A stretch of 64,000 nt of DNA from Proteobacteria bacterium SG_bin6 (GCA_002083435.1 LWDJ01000036.1:40368-104367); one strand, 5' to 3'. Shown: positions 33,185 through 41,341, numbered from the stretch's first letter. Notes: generated by a model from the sequence alone, not told the origin. Numbers and translations: made by a program.

Positions 33185-33718
33185 ATGCGGAACACGGCGA
33201 TCGTGATCATTGCGATGGGGGTGGTGATCGGTGCGGTGATGCCCGCGCCGCGCAAATCCGTGCCCGCCGGGGCAGCGCCGAGCCCCGCCGGGGCAACGCC
33301 GAGCCCGGCCGGGGCAACGCCGATCCCCGCCGGGACGCCCCGGGACAGCGACATGCCGCGCGAAACCGTGCTCGCGCGCAGTGATGCCGGGCATTTCCTA
33401 GCGGTGGCGGACGTCAACCAGATGCCGGTGCGCTTCGTCGTCGATACCGGCGCCGACACCGTCGCGCTGACCGTGGAGGATGCCGAGCGCGCGGGGGTGC
33501 GCTTCGATCGCGCGCAGTTCCAAATGGTCGGCCAGGGCGCCGGCGGGCCGGTGATGGGGCAGGTGGTGACGATCGACGAGATCACGCTCGACGGCAAACG
33601 CGCGACCGCGGTGCCGGGCGTGGTGCTGGAAGGGGCGAGCGTCTCGCTGCTCGGCCACAGCTATTTGCGGCAGCTGGCGAGCGTGAGCATTGAGGGAGAC
33701 ACGATGCGGCTGCGCTAG
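33185..33718 (+). CDS. Periplasmic retropepsin-like aspartic protease with Pro-Ala repeat linker
   Basis: A 177-residue protein. An N-terminal helix (2-20) anchors or exports it; residues 25-50 form a linker made of three to four copies of a seven-residue APSPAGA-type repeat; residues 65-177 are a single retropepsin half with the catalytic VVDTGADTVAL (Asp87) and LLGHSYL, as in the TIGR02281 family of clan AA proteases that work as dimers. The linker repeat is encoded by 21-bp tandem repeats. Its stop overlaps the convergent HxlR gene in a CTAG. Substrate unknown. Confidence 0.86.
   Translation: MRNTAIVIIAMGVVIGAVMPAPRKSVPAGAAPSPAGATPSPAGATPIPAGTPRDSDMPRETVLARSDAGHFLAVADVNQMPVRFVVDTGADTVALTVEDAERAGVRFDRAQFQMVGQGAGGPVMGQVVTIDEITLDGKRATAVPGVVLEGASVSLLGHSYLRQLASVSIEGDTMRLR
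33263..33325 (+). repeat. 21-bp tandem repeat, three copies
   Basis: Three tandem 21-bp units (33263-33283, 33284-33304, 33305-33325), differing at one to three positions, followed by a partial fourth. Each adds seven residues to the linker of the protease without shifting the frame. The count is likely to vary between strains. Confidence 0.85.
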
Positions 33719-34110
33719 GCGGGGATCAGCAGCCCGGTCGTTTGCCCCGGCACGTCTGGCGCCGTCCAATCTTCCCCCCGCGCGCGCAGCCGCGGCAGCG
33801 CCCAGGGGAGCAGCAGCGCGAGATGCTCGACCAGCGCTTTCCCGTCCGCGCTCAGCCGGTATTCGCGCACCTGCGCCTGCCCGCGCGCGATCGCCATGCT
33901 CTCGACCAGGCCATCGGCCTCGAGCGCGGCGAGCTGCTTGAGCAGCACCGGCTTGGCGGCGCGCGGCAGATGCGCGCGCAACCCCGCGAGCGCGACCGGA
34001 CCCGCCGCGAGGAACAGCAGGATGCGCGCTTTCCATTTGCCGCCGACCACCGCGATCACTTCTTCGATCGGGCAGGGATCGAGCGGGGGGCGTTTGGGGA
34101 GGTCGCGCAT
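33715..34110 (-). CDS. HxlR family winged-helix regulator
   Basis: A 131-residue regulator. The HxlR domain spans about 10-105, with Cys13 in the CPIEEVIAVVGGKWK segment where redox-sensing members carry their reactive cysteine, then the recognition helix region LLKQLAALEADGLVE and wing EYRLSADG. The ATG at 34110 starts just before the domain; the longer frame is not needed. It is divergent from the MBL hydrolase, 80 bases away, which is the likely target. Its TAG stop shares the CTAG with the protease stop. Confidence 0.87.
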   Translation of the reverse strand: MRDLPKRPPLDPCPIEEVIAVVGGKWKARILLFLAAGPVALAGLRAHLPRAAKPVLLKQLAALEADGLVESMAIARGQAQVREYRLSADGKALVEHLALLLPWALPRLRARGEDWTAPDVPGQTTGLLIPA

Positions 34111-34190
34111 CAGGCGGTCCGGTCGTAATTTGTTGATCCTGTTCGGCGGCACCCCGGCGGAGGCATCACCTTGGCCGAAAGGATGCCGCA

Positions 34191-34982
34191 ATGCCCGCTG
34201 CCGCCGCAATGCATGTAACTTATTACGACACCGCCATGACGCTGATCGAGATCGGATCGCTGCGCCTGTTGACCGATCCGTTGTTCGATCCCGCCGGCAC
34301 GGTGTTCGAACACGGCCCGGTGCGGCTGGAGAAACGCAGCCCGCGCGCGATCGACCCGGCGGCGCTCGGGCGGATCGACGCAGTGCTGCTGAGCCACGAG
34401 CAGCATGGCGACAATCTCGATCATGGCGGCCGCGCCTTCCTGGCGCAGGTGCCGCGCGTACTGACGACGCATGACAGCGCCAGCCGGCTCGGCGCGAACG
34501 CCCGCGGCCTCGCCGAGTGGGAAGAGATGGTGCTGACCGGCCCGGACGGCGACATGTTGACCGTGACCGCGGCGCCCGCCCAGCATGGCCCGGACGGGAC
34601 CCAGGCGGCGACCGGACCGGTCACCGGCTTCGTGCTGACCGGCGGGCCGCACGATCTGCCGGTCTACATCTCGGGCGATACCGTGCCCTTCGCCGGCACC
34701 GACGCGGTCGCCGCGCGCTTCGCGCCGGTCGGGCTCGCCTTGCTCCATCTGGGGCATGTCGCGCTCGATCCGCTGCCGGGGATGCATTTCTCGCTCAACG
34801 CGGCCGAGGCGATCGAACTGGCGCGAGCGCTGCAGGCACGCACCGTGGTGCCGCTCCACTTCGACGGCTGGGCGCATTTCGCCGAGCCGGTAGAGGCGGC
34901 GCGCGCCGCCTTCGCCGCCAGCCCGATCGCCGGACGCGTCCACTGGCTCGCTCCTGGGGAGCGCGGGACGTTCGCGCCATGA
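34191..34982 (+). CDS. MBL-fold metallo-hydrolase (UlaG-like)
   Basis: A 263-residue metallo-beta-lactamase-fold protein. The metal motif reads SHEQHGDNLDH (H69, H72, D74), with one residue more between the first two His than the standard HxHxDH, and Asn in the place of the last His. Further ligands may be His in AQHG, the Asp of ISGDT and His of HFDGW. The long strand start TYYDTAMTLIEIGSLRLLTDPLFDP is like UlaG-type lactonases. AAAGGA precedes the ATG. It lies divergent from an HxlR regulator. Substrate unknown. Confidence 0.82.
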   Translation: MPAAAAMHVTYYDTAMTLIEIGSLRLLTDPLFDPAGTVFEHGPVRLEKRSPRAIDPAALGRIDAVLLSHEQHGDNLDHGGRAFLAQVPRVLTTHDSASRLGANARGLAEWEEMVLTGPDGDMLTVTAAPAQHGPDGTQAATGPVTGFVLTGGPHDLPVYISGDTVPFAGTDAVAARFAPVGLALLHLGHVALDPLPGMHFSLNAAEAIELARALQARTVVPLHFDGWAHFAEPVEAARAAFAASPIAGRVHWLAPGERGTFAP

Positions 34983-35010
34983 TGGAAGCGAGCGTCGGGC
35001 GGCCGCCCGA

Positions 35011-35595
35011 TCAGCGCTTCGCCCGCCGCTTTCGCGGGGCATAGGCGATCATCTGCACTTCGACGATGCCTTCGGGGCTGATCAGGCCGCTGGTGCCGAC
35101 CGCGGTCCAGGCGGGGTGGACCCCGGTCATGAACTCGTCCTTCACCGCGCCGAACGCCTGGAACTGCGCCAGCCGGTCGCCGCCGAATTCGGGCGCGGTC
35201 CAGTCGTGGAAGCTGTTGACCATCACCACATCGTCGAAGCTCAGCCCGAAGGCGGCGAGCTGCGCGCGGATGCGCGCGAAGCCCGATCGTGCCGCCGCCT
35301 TGAAACTGTCAACCGTGTAGGGGCCGGTCGACGCCCGCGCGATCACTACGCCCGAGACATAGACATAATCGCCCGCCCGCCGTGCCGGCGCATAATGCCA
35401 CTTCTCATAGGCCGCGCGCGCCTTCGCGTCGGTGATGACGACCTCGCCACCCGGCGCGGCGATGCGATCAGCCGATGACTGGGCGATGGCGGGGGCCGCG
35501 AGACAGGATGCGGCGATAAGCGAAACGCTGGACAGGGAAACATTGGGCAGGGAAACATTGGGCAGGGAGATGCCGGTCGGCACGGGCTTGGTCAT
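35011..35595 (-). CDS. Exported RidA family protein
   Basis: A 194-residue protein with a long signal peptide (cleavage near AIAQ, residue 39) and a RidA/YjgF domain (about 60-185) that hydrolyses reactive enamines or imines in its best-known members. The Arg that binds carboxylates in RidA is not clearly placed, so it may belong to a non-deaminase subgroup. The signal region contains an in-frame repeat (SLPNV twice, then SLSSV). AAAGG precedes the ATG at 35595. It is divergent from an HxlR regulator. Confidence 0.84.
   Translation of the reverse strand: MTKPVPTGISLPNVSLPNVSLSSVSLIAASCLAAPAIAQSSADRIAAPGGEVVITDAKARAAYEKWHYAPARRAGDYVYVSGVVIARASTGPYTVDSFKAAARSGFARIRAQLAAFGLSFDDVVMVNSFHDWTAPEFGGDRLAQFQAFGAVKDEFMTGVHPAWTAVGTSGLISPEGIVEVQMIAYAPRKRRAKR
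35533..35562. repeat. 15-bp tandem duplication in the RidA signal peptide
   Basis: Two perfect copies of CAGGGAAACATTGGG (35533-35547, 35548-35562), with degenerate partial copies on both sides, lengthen the N-terminal part of the signal peptide by five residues per unit. Confidence 0.85.
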
Positions 35596-35688
35596 CGGCG
35601 GCCTTTCGCTGCGGGCAATGCCGGTTGTCGTGCCCCGGATTACCGGTGATAGGATGGCGGCGACAAGTACGCACAAATCGCGCGGGTA

Positions 35689-35704
35689 CTATCGTGGATG
35701 ATAG
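35689..35704. promoter_or_regulatory. Small dyad between RidA and HxlR genes
   Basis: CTATC and GATAG flank six bases just upstream of the HxlR start, inside the 100-base divergent region. It is a tentative HxlR operator. Confidence 0.25.
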
Positions 35705-35708
35705 CGTG

Positions 35709-36077
35709 GTGACTAAGCGGGATCGGTCGGCGCGGCGCACCGGGTGCGCCGTGGAGGTGACCTTGTCCGTCATCGGCGGCGTGTGGAAGCCGGTGATCCT
35801 GTTCCACCTGCTTGGCGGCACGCTGCGGTTCAACGCGCTGTGCCGGCTGACCCCCGCCGCGACGCCGCGCATGATGACGCTGCAGCTGCGCGAACTGGAG
35901 CGCGACGGCATCGTCAGCCGCACCGTCCATGCACAGGTGCCGCCGCGCGTCGAATATGCCCTCACCCCGCTTGGCCGCACGCTGGAGCCGCTCCTCTTGG
36001 GGATGCGTGCCTGGGGCGACCAGTTCCGCGCCGGCCAGCCGGTGACGCCGAGCACGGCATCCGGTGAACCGAATTAG
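35709..36077 (+). CDS. HxlR family winged-helix regulator
   Basis: A 122-residue regulator with Cys13 in TGCAVEVTLSVIGGVWKP at the position used by redox-sensing HxlR proteins, helix-turn-helix LRFNALCRLTPAATPRMMTLQLRELE and wing VEYALTPLG. No ATG is in frame; GTG at 35709 is listed, with GTG 35706 and 35694 as alternatives, none with a good ribosome site. It probably controls the divergent ridA-like gene. The amidohydrolase gene follows 37 bases later. Confidence 0.83.
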   Translation: MTKRDRSARRTGCAVEVTLSVIGGVWKPVILFHLLGGTLRFNALCRLTPAATPRMMTLQLRELERDGIVSRTVHAQVPPRVEYALTPLGRTLEPLLLGMRAWGDQFRAGQPVTPSTASGEPN

Positions 36078-36114
36078 CTTGCGGCGCCCGGCGCCCCGGG
36101 CGCATCACCTGCCC

Positions 36115-37350
36115 ATGCTCCGTCCGTTGCTGTTGCTGCTGCTCGTCATCCTCGGCCAAGGCGCGGCCCGTGCGCAGGCGCCGGTGCTGATCGTGCCCGA
36201 TCGGGTGTTCGATGGCACCGCGCCCGAGGCGCATCCCGGCTGGAAAGTGCTGATCCAGGGCGACCGGATCGTCGCCGCCGGCCCCGATGTCACCGCCCCC
36301 GCGGGCGCCGAGGTGGTGACGCTGCCCGGCACGACGCTGATGCCCGGCCTGATCGACCTCCACGTCCATCTGTTCCTCCACCCCTATGACGAGACGCCCT
36401 GGAACGATCAGGTGGCGAAGGAACCGCTCGCGCTGCGCACCGCGCGCGCGGTGGCGGCGGCGCGGGCGACGCTGGCGGCGGGGTTCACCACCGTGCGCGA
36501 CCTGGGCACCGAAGGCGCGGGCGAGGCCGATGCCGGGCTGAAAGCGGCAATCGAGCAAGGCATCGTGCCCGGCCCGAGGCTGCTGATCGCCAGCCGCGCG
36601 CTGGTCGCGACGGGTTCCTACGGTCCCAAGGGGTTCAACGGCGCGGTGCCGCAGGGCGCCGAGGAAGCGAGCGGCCCCGAGCTGATCGCGGCGGTGCGGC
36701 GCCAGATCGGCGCGGGCGCGGACTGGATCAAGCTCTACGCCGATTATCGCTGGCGCCCCAGCGAGCCGAGCCGGCCGACTTTCTCCGCCGATGAATTGGC
36801 GCAGGCGGTGCGGACGGCGCACGACGCCGGGCGCAAGGTGGCGATGCACGCCAGCACCCCCGAAGGGATGCGCCGCGCGATCGCCGCCGGTGCCGACACG
36901 ATCGAGCATGGCAATGACGGGACGGCGACCGAATTCGCCGCGATGAAGGCCAGGGGCATCGCCTTCTGCCCGACGCTCGCGGCGAGCGACGCCATCACCC
37001 GCTACACCAAGGCGAGCGACGCGACGCTGCAGCCGAAGCGCGCGAGCTATGCCGCCGCGCTGCGCTCGGGCGTCACGCTGTGTGTCGGCGGCGATACCGG
37101 GGTGTTCAAACATGGCGAGAATGCCCGCGAGATCGCGCTGATGGCGGACTGGGGCCTGGGCCTGCCGCGCGCGCTGATCGCGGCGACCTCGGGCAACGCC
37201 GCGATCCTCGGCCTCGCCGATCGCATCGGCGGCGTGAAGCCGGGGCTGATCGCCGATCTGGTGGCGGTGACGGGTGATCCGACGCAGGATGCCACCGCGC
37301 TCGGCCGGGTGGCGGCGGTGTTCCAGGCGGGGCGGCGGGTGCGCCCTTAG
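36115..37350 (+). CDS. Exported amidohydrolase family protein
   Basis: A 411-residue metal-dependent hydrolase with a signal peptide (leucine run at 5-13, cleavage near ARA-Q). The metal ligands are His83 and His85 in LIDLHVH, Lys206 (carboxylated bridge) in DWIKLYAD, His245, His265 in TIEHGND and Asp327 in GGDTG, fitting the two-metal group that includes prolidase- and imidazolonepropionase-like enzymes. The ATG at 36115 begins the signal peptide. Substrate unknown, perhaps dipeptides or amide compounds. Confidence 0.9.
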   Translation: MLRPLLLLLLVILGQGAARAQAPVLIVPDRVFDGTAPEAHPGWKVLIQGDRIVAAGPDVTAPAGAEVVTLPGTTLMPGLIDLHVHLFLHPYDETPWNDQVAKEPLALRTARAVAAARATLAAGFTTVRDLGTEGAGEADAGLKAAIEQGIVPGPRLLIASRALVATGSYGPKGFNGAVPQGAEEASGPELIAAVRRQIGAGADWIKLYADYRWRPSEPSRPTFSADELAQAVRTAHDAGRKVAMHASTPEGMRRAIAAGADTIEHGNDGTATEFAAMKARGIAFCPTLAASDAITRYTKASDATLQPKRASYAAALRSGVTLCVGGDTGVFKHGENAREIALMADWGLGLPRALIAATSGNAAILGLADRIGGVKPGLIADLVAVTGDPTQDATALGRVAAVFQAGRRVRP

Positions 37351-37381
37351 CGCCGCCCTTCTCCAACCGCCGCTCATAGGG

Positions 37382-37771
37382 CTAGAACAACCCGAGCAAC
37401 ACCAGATGCAGCGCGCCGGCCAGCGCCGCGCCGATGATCAGCGCGCGCGACAGGGCGCCGTCGAAATCGGAAAATGGGTGATGTTCCAGCCGCTTGTGCA
37501 GCCCGGCATGGACGATCAGGAAAAGATCGAGCGCGGCTTGAAAGGGTGTGCGAACCGCCGGGTCGGGAAAGCCGCCAAGCCAGATCATGGCCATCACCAA
37601 CGGCACGTGCAACACGATGAACGCGGCGCGGGCGGACTCCTCCGGCAGGCGGCGGAGCACGTAGAGCAGGCGCCATTCGCGCGCGCGCACGGCGTCGAGT
37701 TCGTGCGCCATCAACACCGCCACCCCCAGCCAGAACAGCGCCTGGGTCGCGGACAAGGTCCCCGCGTCCAT
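37382..37771 (-). CDS. Small four-helix membrane protein of unknown function
   Basis: A 129-residue integral membrane protein with about four hydrophobic helices. Conserved-looking polar marks include HELDAVRAREWRLL near the start, a His in IVLHVPL, and HAGLHKRLEHHPFSDF, a His-rich loop before the last helix. I think it matches the DUF6713 group, but cannot test this. It is divergent from the EamA transporter, with an 18-bp dyad between them. Confidence 0.7.
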   Translation of the reverse strand: MDAGTLSATQALFWLGVAVLMAHELDAVRAREWRLLYVLRRLPEESARAAFIVLHVPLVMAMIWLGGFPDPAVRTPFQAALDLFLIVHAGLHKRLEHHPFSDFDGALSRALIIGAALAGALHLVLLGLF

Positions 37772-37788
37772 GGGGCGAGCCTAATTAT

Positions 37789-37806
37789 TTGTAGCGATTG
37801 CTACAA
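37789..37806. promoter_or_regulatory. 18-bp dyad TTGTAGC-gatt-GCTACAA
   Basis: A perfect 7-bp inverted repeat around four bases, in a 55-base gap between divergent genes and 21 bases before the transporter ATG. The position overlaps where promoter elements must lie, so repression of one or both genes is likely. The regulator is not identifiable here. Confidence 0.5.
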
Positions 37807-37826
37807 CACGCTTCCGGGGGTGCGTG

Positions 37827-38756
37827 ATGCGCGCGCGCCTCTTGCTCGCGCGCCGCCCCCGCGCCACCAAGGCCGCCGTGACCTCGCCCCGCTTCGCTTT
37901 CCTTGTCGCCACCATCGGGATCGGTACCTACTCGCTGATGGATGTGGCGATGAAGGCGCTGGCGCTGGCGCATGGCGCCTATCCCGCCTTGTGGTGGCGC
38001 TCGGTCGCCGGAGTATTGCTGGTCGCGCCGCTGTTCGTCGCGCGCGGGGGGCGGTGGCCGGCGCGGCGGGTGCTGGCGCTCCACCTCCAGCGCGGGCTGC
38101 CGGCGACGCTTTCGGGGCTGCTGTTCTTCTGGGGGCTGGCGCGGGTGCCGATGGCGCAGGCGGTGGCGCTTACCTTTCCCATTCCGATCATGGCGCTGTT
38201 CCTCGCGCGGCTGTTCCTGGGCGAGCCGCTGCGCGCGCGGGCGCTGACCGGCGCCGGCATCGCCGCGGGCGGGGTGATCGTGATCGCCGGCCTCGAACCC
38301 GGGGCGCGCGGCGATCCGCTGGCGACGCTCGCGCTGCTCGGCGCGGCCTTGTGCTACGCGCTCAGCCTGATCGCGCTGCGGCGCCAGGCACAGGCCGCCT
38401 CGGCGGTGGAGGTGACGCTGTTCACCGGGCTCGTCTTCGCGGTGCTGCTCAGCCTCGGCGCCGGGATCGACGCGGCGCGCGGCGGCGCGCTTGGGATCGC
38501 GACGCTGCCGGCGCGCGGCGATCTGCCGCTGATCCTGGGCGCGGCCCTGCTCGGGAGTGGATCGGCCATGCTGCTCGCCTGGGCCTATGCGCGCGCGGGC
38601 GCCGGGCTGCTTTCGCTGAGCGAATATAGCGCGTTCCTGTGGGCGGCGCTGCTCGGCGCGGTGCTGTTCGATGAGCGCGTTTCGCTCTTTACCATCGGCG
38701 GCGCGGCGTTGATCATCGCCGGGTGCCTCGTCGCGCTACGCAAGGAAGCCGCATGA
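37827..38756 (+). CDS. EamA/DMT family transporter
   Basis: A 309-residue inner-membrane transporter with ten predicted helices in two EamA repeats (about 20-145 and 165-300), each with the usual LGAxLFDE/FLGEPL end segments. Such proteins export metabolites, often amino acids or S-adenosylmethionine. The ATG at 37827 is preferred to the GTG one codon earlier. Its stop overlaps the first GNAT gene. Confidence 0.9.
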   Translation: MRARLLLARRPRATKAAVTSPRFAFLVATIGIGTYSLMDVAMKALALAHGAYPALWWRSVAGVLLVAPLFVARGGRWPARRVLALHLQRGLPATLSGLLFFWGLARVPMAQAVALTFPIPIMALFLARLFLGEPLRARALTGAGIAAGGVIVIAGLEPGARGDPLATLALLGAALCYALSLIALRRQAQAASAVEVTLFTGLVFAVLLSLGAGIDAARGGALGIATLPARGDLPLILGAALLGSGSAMLLAWAYARAGAGLLSLSEYSAFLWAALLGAVLFDERVSLFTIGGAALIIAGCLVALRKEAA

Positions 38757-39223
38757 TCCGTTTCGCCGAACCCGCCGATGTCCCCACCCTGCTCGCGCTG
38801 GTGCGCGAACTCGCCGAGTATGAGCACGCCGCCGATCAGGTCGCGGCGAGCGAGGCGCAGCTGGCGGAGGCGCTGTTCGGCCCCAAGCCGGCGGCCGAGG
38901 CGCTGATCGCGGAACAAGAGGGTCGCGCGGTTGGCCTGGCGCTGTTCTTCCATAATTTCTCGACCTGGACCGGGCGGCGCGGGCTGTATCTGGAGGATCT
39001 TTACGTCCAGCCCGAGGCGCGGGGGGCGGGCATCGGCAAGGCGCTGCTCAAGCGGCTCGCCGAGATCGCGGTTGCGCGCGGCTGCGCGCGGTTCGAATGG
39101 GCGGTGCTCGACTGGAATCGGCCCGCGATCGACTTCTACCGCGCGATGGGGGCGGAGATGATGGACGAGTGGCGCATCTGCCGCGTGACCGGCGACGCGC
39201 TCACGGCGCTCGCGCGGCGATGA
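38753..39223 (+). CDS. GNAT family N-acetyltransferase (first of tandem pair)
   Basis: A 156-residue GNAT protein. The acetyl-CoA loop is YVQPEARGAGIGKAL (Q/RxxGxG/A) at about 83-97, and strands ALFFHNFSTWTGRRGLYLEDLY match the spermidine/thialysine acetyltransferase (SSAT-like) branch. It overlaps the transporter before it and the second GNAT after it by ATGA junctions, so all three are co-translated. Substrate probably a polyamine or small amine, by similarity only. Confidence 0.87.
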   Translation: MIRFAEPADVPTLLALVRELAEYEHAADQVAASEAQLAEALFGPKPAAEALIAEQEGRAVGLALFFHNFSTWTGRRGLYLEDLYVQPEARGAGIGKALLKRLAEIAVARGCARFEWAVLDWNRPAIDFYRAMGAEMMDEWRICRVTGDALTALARR

Positions 39224-39696
39224 TCGTCCGCCCCGCGACCCCGGCGGACGTGCCGGCCATTCATGCGCTGGTCACCGCCTTCGCCAGCGAGAATGATCAG
39301 GCGCAATGGGTGCGCGGCAGCGCGGCGAGCCTGCACCAGGCGCTGTTCGGCGATGGCGCGCGCTGTGCGGCATTCGTTGCCGCCGACGCGGCGGGGGTTG
39401 GCGGCGTGGCGCTGTGGTTCCTCACCTATCATTTCTGGCTCGGTCAGCCGGTGCTGTACCTGGAAGACCTGTATGTCGCACGGTCCGCGCGCGGTGCCGG
39501 CGTGGGCGAAGCGCTGATGCGCGCGCTGGCGGCGGAAGCGGTGGCGCGCGGATGCGCCTGGATGGACTGGCAGGTGCTGACCGAGAATGTCGCCGCACAG
39601 CGCTTCTATGCCCGGCTGGGGGCTGTCGAGCAGAGCGAGTGGCGCTTGTGGCGGCTGGAGGGGCAGGCCCTCACCGATTTGGCTGGAACGGCCTAA
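39220..39696 (+). CDS. GNAT family N-acetyltransferase (second of tandem pair)
   Basis: A 158-residue paralogue of the preceding protein, sharing the order VRPATPADVPAIHALV, LWFLTYHFWLGQPVLYLEDLY and YVARSARGAGVGEAL. The two presumably arose by tandem duplication and have diverged in the acceptor-binding part. Its TAA overlaps the TAG of the convergent HerA-like gene. Confidence 0.87.
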   Translation: MIVRPATPADVPAIHALVTAFASENDQAQWVRGSAASLHQALFGDGARCAAFVAADAAGVGGVALWFLTYHFWLGQPVLYLEDLYVARSARGAGVGEALMRALAAEAVARGCAWMDWQVLTENVAAQRFYARLGAVEQSEWRLWRLEGQALTDLAGTA

Positions 39697-41282
39697 CCCC
39701 GGAACAGCCCGCCGAGTACCCCGCGCACCACCTGGCCGAGCATCCCGCCCGAGCTGCCGCCCCGGCGGGTACCGGTGCCGAGCACTTGCTTGGCGAATTC
39801 GTTCGCGACCTGGCGCGTGATCGTGCTCGTCGCGGTGCGCGCGGCGGAGGTCGCGACCTTGTTCCACACCGAATTCTGCGCGGCGCGCGCCTGCTCCTTG
39901 GCGGCGCGCGCTTCCTCCTTCGCGCGCACCGCTTCGGCCTTTTGCGCTTCGTCCGCCGCCTTGGCCTCCGCCGCCGCCTGCGCCTCCTGCGCCTTGGCGG
40001 CGAGAATTTCCTCGGCCGAGTCGCGATCGACCAGCGTGTCGTATTTCGCGCCGACCGCGTCGGTCTCGATCAGCACGCGGCGCTCCTCGGGCGTGATCGG
40101 GCCGACGCGCGAGGCCGGCGGGCAGATCAGTACGCGCTCGACCGGCGAGGGCGCGCCATCGGCCATCAACAGCGAGACCAGCGCCTCGCCCACCTTCAGC
40201 TCGGTGATCGCGCTGGCGACATCGACCGCCGGGTTGGGCCGGAAGGTCGTCGCCGCCGCCTTTACCGCCGCCTGATCGCGCGGGGTGAACGCGCGCAGCG
40301 CGTGCTGCACGCGGTTGCCGAGCTGGCCCGCCACCTTGTCGGGAATGTCGATCGGGTTCTGGGTGATGAAATAGACGCCGACTCCCTTGGAGCGGATCAG
40401 CCGCACCACCTGCTCGATCTTTTCGAGCAGCGCCTCGGGCGCGTCGTCGAACAGCAGATGCGCCTCGTCGAAGAAGAAGGCGAGCTTGGGCTTGTCCGGA
40501 TCGCCGACCTCGGGAAGCGTTTCGAACAGCTCGCTCATCAGCCACAGCAGGAAGGTGGCGTAGAGCTTGGGCGAGGCCATCAGCTTGTCGGCGGCGAGGA
40601 TGTTGACGATGCCCGCGCCGCCATCGTCCAGCGTCAGAAAGTCACCAAGGTCGAGCGCCGGCTCGCCGAAGAAATGCTCGCCACCCTGCGAGCGGAGCTG
40701 CAGCAGCGCGCGCTGGATCGTGCCGACCGATTGCTTGCTGACATTGCCATAGGTCGTGGTCAGCTCCGCCGCGCGCTCAGCGCAGTGCGCGAGCAGCGCC
40801 TGCAGATCATCGAGATCGAGCAGGAGCAGCCCTTCCTGATCGGCGAGGTGAAAGGCGATCGTCAGCACGCCTTCCTGCGTTTCGTTCAGGCCGAGCAGCC
40901 GCGCGAGCAGCAGCGGCCCCATTTCGGAAATCGTGGTGCGGATCGGATGGCCCTGTTCGCCATACAAGTCCCACAACTGCACCGGCACCGCGCGATAGGC
41001 CCAGCCGCTGTCGCCAATCTCCGCCGCGCGCGCGGTGAAGGCGGCATGGGGCTTGGCGGTGGGGCTTCCGGGCATCGACAGCCCCGCGAGATCGCCCTTC
41101 ACGTCCGCCACGAAGCAGGGGATGCCGGCGGCGGAGAAGCCCTCGATCATGCCCTGCACCGTCACCGTCTTGCCGGTGCCGGTGGCGCCCGCGATCAAGC
41201 CGTGGCGATTGGCGCGCTTCAGCTCGATCGCCTGGGGGTTGGCGTCGCCGCTCGCCGCCCCGATGAACACCGTCTCGCCCAT
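39693..41282 (-). CDS. HerA-like ATPase, DUF853 (YjgR) family
   Basis: A 529-residue FtsK/HerA-type ATPase. Walker A is GATGTGKT at 32-39, Walker B LAFFFDEAHLLF near 265, with the conserved LRSQGGEHFFGEPAL and GVGVYFITQNPIDIPDKV blocks of YjgR. Residues about 425-480 are an Ala/Glu/Lys-rich coiled coil and the tail is Gly-rich. No NurA nuclease or other HerA partner is adjacent, so a defence role is not supported. GGAGG precedes the ATG. Cellular function of YjgR is unknown. Confidence 0.9.
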   Translation of the reverse strand: MGETVFIGAASGDANPQAIELKRANRHGLIAGATGTGKTVTVQGMIEGFSAAGIPCFVADVKGDLAGLSMPGSPTAKPHAAFTARAAEIGDSGWAYRAVPVQLWDLYGEQGHPIRTTISEMGPLLLARLLGLNETQEGVLTIAFHLADQEGLLLLDLDDLQALLAHCAERAAELTTTYGNVSKQSVGTIQRALLQLRSQGGEHFFGEPALDLGDFLTLDDGGAGIVNILAADKLMASPKLYATFLLWLMSELFETLPEVGDPDKPKLAFFFDEAHLLFDDAPEALLEKIEQVVRLIRSKGVGVYFITQNPIDIPDKVAGQLGNRVQHALRAFTPRDQAAVKAAATTFRPNPAVDVASAITELKVGEALVSLLMADGAPSPVERVLICPPASRVGPITPEERRVLIETDAVGAKYDTLVDRDSAEEILAAKAQEAQAAAEAKAADEAQKAEAVRAKEEARAAKEQARAAQNSVWNKVATSAARTATSTITRQVANEFAKQVLGTGTRRGGSSGGMLGQVVRGVLGGLFRG

Positions 41283-41341
41283 GCCCGCCTCCCGTGTCTC
41301 GCCGCAGGATAAGCGGGGCGAGGGGCGGGGCGAAAGCGAAA

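Noticed and set aside
39693..41282. HerA-like gene as a HerA-based defence operon
   Set aside because: The protein is of the YjgR/DUF853 type, not HerA with SIR2 or NurA, and neighbours are acetyltransferases and a regulator.
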